Below, in pieces: positions 51,025 through 55,380 of a DNA stretch of 55,380 nucleotides. The notes beneath the pieces are model-generated. The model worked only from the letters and a program-made list of their open reading frames with translations, ran no database searches and was not told the DNA's origin. Source of the DNA: Alphaproteobacteria bacterium (GTDB lineage: Bacteria > Pseudomonadota > Alphaproteobacteria > UBA1280 > UBA6503); contig JAJFIW010000006.1 of NCBI GenBank assembly GCA_021774615.1, forward strand, positions 1 through 55,380. Direction: 5' to 3'. The position numbers were made by a program, and so were the translations under genes. How positions within the stretch are numbered: position 1 is the stretch's first letter; every line of letters starts with the position of its first letter.

Positions 51025-53490
51025 TTAACTATGTTTTGGTACTTTAGTACTTAGAAAATCTGCAGTTGCTGATGGTTTAATAGGTCTCCCAAGCCAAAAG
51101 CCTTGGATATATTTGCAGCCATTTTCAATTAAGAACTTAGCTTGTGCCTCTGTTTCTACCCCCTCACCTATAACATCAATTTTAAGGTTATTAGCAAGGT
51201 CTATAATTGTTTTTGCAACAGTCTGGCTTTCTTCGTTGTCCAACAAATTACGGACAAAATTTTGGTGAATTTTTACCGCATCTATCGGGAAGTTCTTAAG
51301 TGCGCTTAAAGGTGTATTATTTAGTCCAAAGTCATCAACTGTAAGGCGTAGCCCCAATAGTTTTAGATTATCTAATGTTTCTAATGTTGTTTGTGCATAC
51401 TCAAACAATAACATTTCTGTTATTTCTAGGTCAAGAGAGTCTGCTGGCAACCCAGATACATCAAGGGCATCTTTAATTGTCTCTATAAGAGAGCTATCTT
51501 GGAACTGCCGAGAAGAAATATTTACCGAAATTGGGAACTCTCCCAACCCCTGTTGGCGCCATTCCATATTTTGCCGACAAGCCTCGTTAACAACCCATTT
51601 ACCAATAGCTATAATGGCACCTGTTTCTTCTGCTATCGGTAGAAAGTCAATTGGGTTAAGTAAGCCATGCTTAGGGTGCCGCCAGCGTATTAAAGCTTCA
51701 ATACCTACAACTTTACCAGTAAGCCCCTCAACCTGTGGTTGGTAGTGTAGTTCTAGCTCTTTATATTCTATTGCAGCATTAAGCGCATCAACAGGTGACT
51801 CATTCTTATCGAAAATAATTTTCTCACCTTCTCGCTCGTATACACAATATTGGTTTTTACCTGATTTTTTGGCCTGATACATAGCTGTATCAGCTGCTTT
51901 TATCAGCTCAACTGCGGTTGAGCCATTATACGGGTATACACTAATACCAATACTAGTAGTAACATATCCTTCCTTGCCATTAAGGTCATATACAGGGGCA
52001 ATTGCTTCAGAGATTTTATCTGCAACTGACCTAACATCTTCAATGTTTTTAATGCTACTTAAAATAATCGTAAACTCATCACCACCCAAACGAGACACTG
52101 TATCTGTATTACGAACACATTCCTGCAAGCGTTGCGCTACTTCTTTTAATAAGATATCGCCAGCATCGTGGCCTAGTGTGTCGTTTATAGCTTTAAACCC
52201 ATCAAGGTCGATAAACATTAAACCTACTTTATTCATGCTGCGGTAAGCATGGGCTAATGTTTGGTTTAGCCTGTCATAAAATAGCTGGCGGTTAGGCAAA
52301 CCTGTTAGTACATCATGGTATGCTAATTGTTGCTCTTTCTCTCGAGTAATCTCTGCTTTTTTACGAGCACGACGCTGTTCTGTTGTGAATGTAGCTAAAA
52401 TAATAAACCCGCTATGCTCACCATTATCATCAAACCATGGGCGAACTTCCCATATTATCCATTCTTCGCTACCAGAGACTTTATAGACTTGCTCTTCTGT
52501 TTTATAAATATCGCCTTGTTGAACCTGATGCCCAATTTCGCTTAGGTTATCTAATGAATCTGGCAATACTTGGCCATGATAACGACCTAATATTTTATTG
52601 CCATCGAGCTTAAATTGGCTAATCCACTGACGGTTTGCAGCCAAATAATTCCACTTTTTGTCGGTAATAGAGAGCGCCTGTGGGGCAGAGTCTAGTATTT
52701 GTCTTAGTAGGCTAATGCTTGTACTAACCCCGACTTTAACATTTTTAGACCTAGATATATCGGTAAAATAAATGTAGATACCATTTGTAGTTGGAAACAC
52801 ACTTGCTTGTACCCAAACGTTTTTCCTTAGCTCAGCATCAATTTTGCTTGAAGTTGCTTTCCTAGATGCAATATCAATAGCTTTTCCTAATGGTGTATCT
52901 TCTACACCAGGAACTATCATTTCAAGTTGGCCGCCTTTTAAATCGTACCCATACTCAAACACTCGCTCAAAGAACCTGCGTGCTTTAGCATTTCCATATA
53001 GTACTTCACCTGTATTATTCAGTAGAACAAAACAATCGCTAATACGTTCGTGCGTTGCATTAAATTGCTGGCGGATGTTTTGTTGTTGTAGGTCAGCTTT
53101 GCGCCATTTATTTTGTGCTTCGCGCAGTTCAATGTTTGTGTGGCTTATATGTTCTGTCTGCTCTTGTAGCATAAAACGCTGATATACATAGAAAACTAGC
53201 AGCAAGGTAAAAGCAAGGCTAACAATAAATAACCCATAAAGAACAGTCCCGTCTGTGGAAGTTTTAATAAAAATAGATGCTACATAAAAGAACCTGTCTA
53301 GCTCTTTTTCAATTGTTGTTGGAATCTCGCTTGCAAGCAAGCGCATTCTTTCGCTCCAGCCTCCAAATGCAACAACATTTAATTGCCACAATAGCGCTTG
53401 GTAAACTAGATATATGCTAGCTAGCAGCGAGAATAGACCCACAAATACTGTTACTAAGATTCGTGTTAAATGGCGCTTAATTGAATTCAT
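51025..53490 (-). CDS. Membrane GGDEF-EAL protein with PAS domains (c-di-GMP turnover)
   Basis: An 821-residue signalling protein. Two membrane helices (about 10-32 and 85-105) frame a short periplasmic part. A coiled linker, two PAS domains (about 140-250 and 265-375), a GGDEF domain with intact LGGDEF near residue 468, and an EAL domain (about 570-815) with GIEALIRWRHP near residue 598 follow. Both catalytic signatures look intact, so it may make and break cyclic di-GMP or switch between the two. It is transcribed alone, divergent from the DsbD-type gene. Confidence 0.95.
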   Translation of the reverse strand: MNSIKRHLTRILVTVFVGLFSLLASIYLVYQALLWQLNVVAFGGWSERMRLLASEIPTTIEKELDRFFYVASIFIKTSTDGTVLYGLFIVSLAFTLLLVFYVYQRFMLQEQTEHISHTNIELREAQNKWRKADLQQQNIRQQFNATHERISDCFVLLNNTGEVLYGNAKARRFFERVFEYGYDLKGGQLEMIVPGVEDTPLGKAIDIASRKATSSKIDAELRKNVWVQASVFPTTNGIYIYFTDISRSKNVKVGVSTSISLLRQILDSAPQALSITDKKWNYLAANRQWISQFKLDGNKILGRYHGQVLPDSLDNLSEIGHQVQQGDIYKTEEQVYKVSGSEEWIIWEVRPWFDDNGEHSGFIILATFTTEQRRARKKAEITREKEQQLAYHDVLTGLPNRQLFYDRLNQTLAHAYRSMNKVGLMFIDLDGFKAINDTLGHDAGDILLKEVAQRLQECVRNTDTVSRLGGDEFTIILSSIKNIEDVRSVADKISEAIAPVYDLNGKEGYVTTSIGISVYPYNGSTAVELIKAADTAMYQAKKSGKNQYCVYEREGEKIIFDKNESPVDALNAAIEYKELELHYQPQVEGLTGKVVGIEALIRWRHPKHGLLNPIDFLPIAEETGAIIAIGKWVVNEACRQNMEWRQQGLGEFPISVNISSRQFQDSSLIETIKDALDVSGLPADSLDLEITEMLLFEYAQTTLETLDNLKLLGLRLTVDDFGLNNTPLSALKNFPIDAVKIHQNFVRNLLDNEESQTVAKTIIDLANNLKIDVIGEGVETEAQAKFLIENGCKYIQGFWLGRPIKPSATADFLSTKVPKHS

Positions 53491-53632
53491 TTATACTAGA
53501 AAGCCTTAAGTTTATTATTGCATCTCACATTAACAACTTTGCCGTTATTAATTGAAATTATAAACATGATACGATAATGTTACTTAATTCGCAAAAGCTT
53601 GTTTAATAAAAAGAATAAAGAGGAATACTACT

Positions 53633-55380
53633 GTGCCAGTAATACACATTAATAACTTAAAAAGATCATTGCTTATAATTTCTTTATTTCTATTATCATC
53701 CTTATTAATAAACCCAACCAGCTGGGCACAAGAAAACAAAAATACAGCAAATGTTGAGGTAGCCTTAGTCACAGAATATTCTGAAGTAACCCCAGGCCAG
53801 CAATTTTTTATTGCTTTAGTTATGGACCATGGCAAAGGTTGGCATACTTACTGGAAAAACCCTGGAGACTCAGGGCAGCCCATTAAGCTTACATGGCAAA
53901 ACACGCCCTCTACCTTTATAAGTGAAATTATTTGGCCCACGCCTGAAGTAATAGAAACCCCACCACTTACTAGCTATGGTTATACTGGGACTGTTCTATT
54001 ACCAATGGTCGCCCAAATCCCTGAAGATGCAACCCCAGGGGAAATCACAAACTTACAGGTACATGCAAAATGGCTTGAATGCGCAGACATTTGCTTACCA
54101 GCAGAAGCAACTGTTGGGTTAAATATAAAAGTTGTTGATAAAAACCCAGTTAAAGACTCTGAGTGGGCTAATATTTTTAGAGTACTTATACCAAACAATA
54201 CACCTGTACCCACCCCAGACATGAAGGCCAACGCTCAATATAATAAAGATAATATTATCTTAGAGTTTGATGCTATCGGCCCATTTGCACAAAAAGCTAT
54301 TGATTTTAGATTTGTCCCTAACATAGAAGGCATTATAGATGATAGTGCACAACAGCAAGTTTCTCTTGATACTGCAACAAACCAATACCGCATGGTTATA
54401 GCTCGTGATGCATTTAACCAAAAAACTCCAGATCAGTTAGATGGTATTTTATTATTCCAAAGCAGTGACCTACACCGTTCGCTTACAATATCGGCACAAA
54501 CTAATGCTGGCTCCACACAAATGGCTGCCGTTAATATAAACAATACAACCACGAATATAGGTTTATGGATGGCCTTGCTTTTTGCTTTTATTGGTGGCCT
54601 CATTCTTAATTTAATGCCTTGTGTGCTCCCTGTTCTCGCAATTAAAGTAACTCATATTGTACAACATGCCAAAAAAGCATCTGCATGGAAACACGGCCTA
54701 GCGTTTACAGCTGGTGTACTTGCAACATTTTGGGTATTTGCAGCTATAATTATTTCTCTACAACAAACAGGAGAAACCCTTGGCTGGGGCTTCCAACTAC
54801 AGAGCCCTGTGTTTGTTCTAGTTATTAGTACTATCCTTATGCTAGTTGCACTTGACCTACTAGGGGTCTACGAAATTGGTACTTCATTAACCAGACTAGG
54901 TGGTAAAGGCTCCCAATTACAAGGCAAGGTTGGCTCATTTTTAACAGGTGTACTGGCTACTATTGTTGCTACCCCTTGTACAGCACCATTTATGGGAGCA
55001 GCTTTGGCATTTACTCTGGGCAAAGAGCCTAGCACCATATTATTAGTGTTCTCAGCGCTAGGATTGGGGCTTGCAGCACCTTATATATTATTAACTAGCC
55101 GTCCGTCGTTATTGGCATTTATACCAAAATCTGGACCATGGATGGCAACATTCAGACAAATTCTAGCATTTCCAATATTAGCAACTATCGCTTGGTTATT
55201 ATGGTTATTAAACAAGCAAGTAGGCGCTGACGGAATTTTAGTTGGCTTTATATGTTTACTTGGTATTAGCTTTGCAGTTTGGGTTTGGGGGCGCTTTGGG
55301 CAAACACTTTCAGCAAGTACTACCAAACGTGTGGTAGTAGGTATTATTAGCCTTGCTATTATTAGTTACACGGTGTGCAC
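53633..55380 (+). CDS. DsbD/ScsB-type thiol:disulfide reductase, 3' end outside the window
   Basis: 582 codons are visible and the frame is still open at the window edge. GTG at 53633 is chosen: AGAGGA lies eight bases before it and the product starts with a signal peptide (RSLLIISLFLLSSLLINP, cut near SWAQE). A periplasmic N-terminal domain (GWHTYWKNPGDSG, the DsbD-like entry sequence) is followed by the membrane domain. The redox cysteines of that domain lie in LNLMPCVLPVLAIK and VATPCTAPFMG. The C-terminal thioredoxin-like domain, if present, lies beyond the end. It carries electrons from cytosolic thioredoxin to periplasmic thiol proteins, and copper handling is common for this branch. 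Confidence 0.92.
   Translation, partial: MPVIHINNLKRSLLIISLFLLSSLLINPTSWAQENKNTANVEVALVTEYSEVTPGQQFFIALVMDHGKGWHTYWKNPGDSGQPIKLTWQNTPSTFISEIIWPTPEVIETPPLTSYGYTGTVLLPMVAQIPEDATPGEITNLQVHAKWLECADICLPAEATVGLNIKVVDKNPVKDSEWANIFRVLIPNNTPVPTPDMKANAQYNKDNIILEFDAIGPFAQKAIDFRFVPNIEGIIDDSAQQQVSLDTATNQYRMVIARDAFNQKTPDQLDGILLFQSSDLHRSLTISAQTNAGSTQMAAVNINNTTTNIGLWMALLFAFIGGLILNLMPCVLPVLAIKVTHIVQHAKKASAWKHGLAFTAGVLATFWVFAAIIISLQQTGETLGWGFQLQSPVFVLVISTILMLVALDLLGVYEIGTSLTRLGGKGSQLQGKVGSFLTGVLATIVATPCTAPFMGAALAFTLGKEPSTILLVFSALGLGLAAPYILLTSRPSLLAFIPKSGPWMATFRQILAFPILATIAWLLWLLNKQVGADGILVGFICLLGISFAVWVWGRFGQTLSASTTKRVVVGIISLAIISYTVC

Noticed and set aside
53584-53835. An 83-codon minus-strand gene near the right end
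   Set aside because: Antisense to the signal-peptide and N-terminal region of the DsbD-type gene, which has clear family motifs in the other strand.
1-55380. CRISPR arrays, insertion sequences, prophage or toxin-antitoxin genes
   Set aside because: No regularly spaced repeats, transposase, integrase or phage structural genes were seen; the only dispersed repeat is the palindromic element.

Overview
The window looks like chromosome of a low-GC alphaproteobacterium; the exact family is not recognisable by eye. Support comes from the minus-strand order proS-lolC/E-lolD-dnaE, an ATP12-type F1-ATPase assembly chaperone, comEC beside gltX and gltA, the run rlpA-dac-tmk-holB-metG-tatD, and an efp/inositol-monophosphatase-family pair. 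These contexts are familiar from Alphaproteobacteria.

Layout. 1-10 kb: Bax-inhibitor-1 family membrane protein, ATP12 and AsmA genes, cysS, a chemotaxis-type receptor, a sigma-54 response regulator and a BT1-type MFS transporter. 10-12 kb: a palindromic repeat, then a truncated haemoglobin gene paired with a ferredoxin-type reductase gene. 12-22 kb: a long plus-strand run for cell wall, replication and translation (lytic transglycosylase, rlpA, D,D-carboxypeptidase, tmk, holB, metG, tatD). It ends in a flavin-reductase-fold gene and a zinc-ribbon protein with a dead TatD-like domain. 22-24 kb: an accessory patch with a DnaQ-fold exonuclease, an aldehyde dehydrogenase remnant, an SpoIIAA-like protein and a small membrane protein. 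24-38.7 kb: slyD-like, mazG, comEC, gltX, gltA, an insertion or duplication scar carrying a solute-binding protein and an internally duplicated unknown protein, then the dnaE-lolD-lolC/E-proS operon and tRNA-Met. 39-45.5 kb: the most unusual part. 45.5-55 kb: second copy of the palindromic repeat, NADAR protein, efp, a dead inositol monophosphatase homologue, a MotA-like/coiled-coil/OmpA fusion, a PCu(A)C copper chaperone, a GGDEF-EAL protein and a DsbD-type protein that runs off the end.

Main result. At 43561-45547 two coupled genes encode a Form I RuBisCO large-subunit homologue with an N-terminal XRE helix-turn-helix, and a RuBisCO small-subunit homologue. The large subunit has lost the carbamylated lysine, its metal ligands and the other catalytic lysines and histidines, but keeps phosphate-loop glycines, the barrel and the Form I C-terminus. 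A perfect 14-bp palindrome lies 30 bp before its start codon. The genes follow, on the same strand, two DUR3-like sodium:solute symporters, a solute-binding protein and a TauE/SafE permease. No other Calvin-cycle gene is visible. I infer a RuBisCO holoenzyme recruited as a ligand-sensing transcription factor that controls itself and probably the transport genes.

Other pseudoenzymes in the window (TatD-like and inositol-monophosphatase-like), a two-copy palindromic element with re-paired arms, and a tandem-duplication scar between gltA and dnaE are reported separately.
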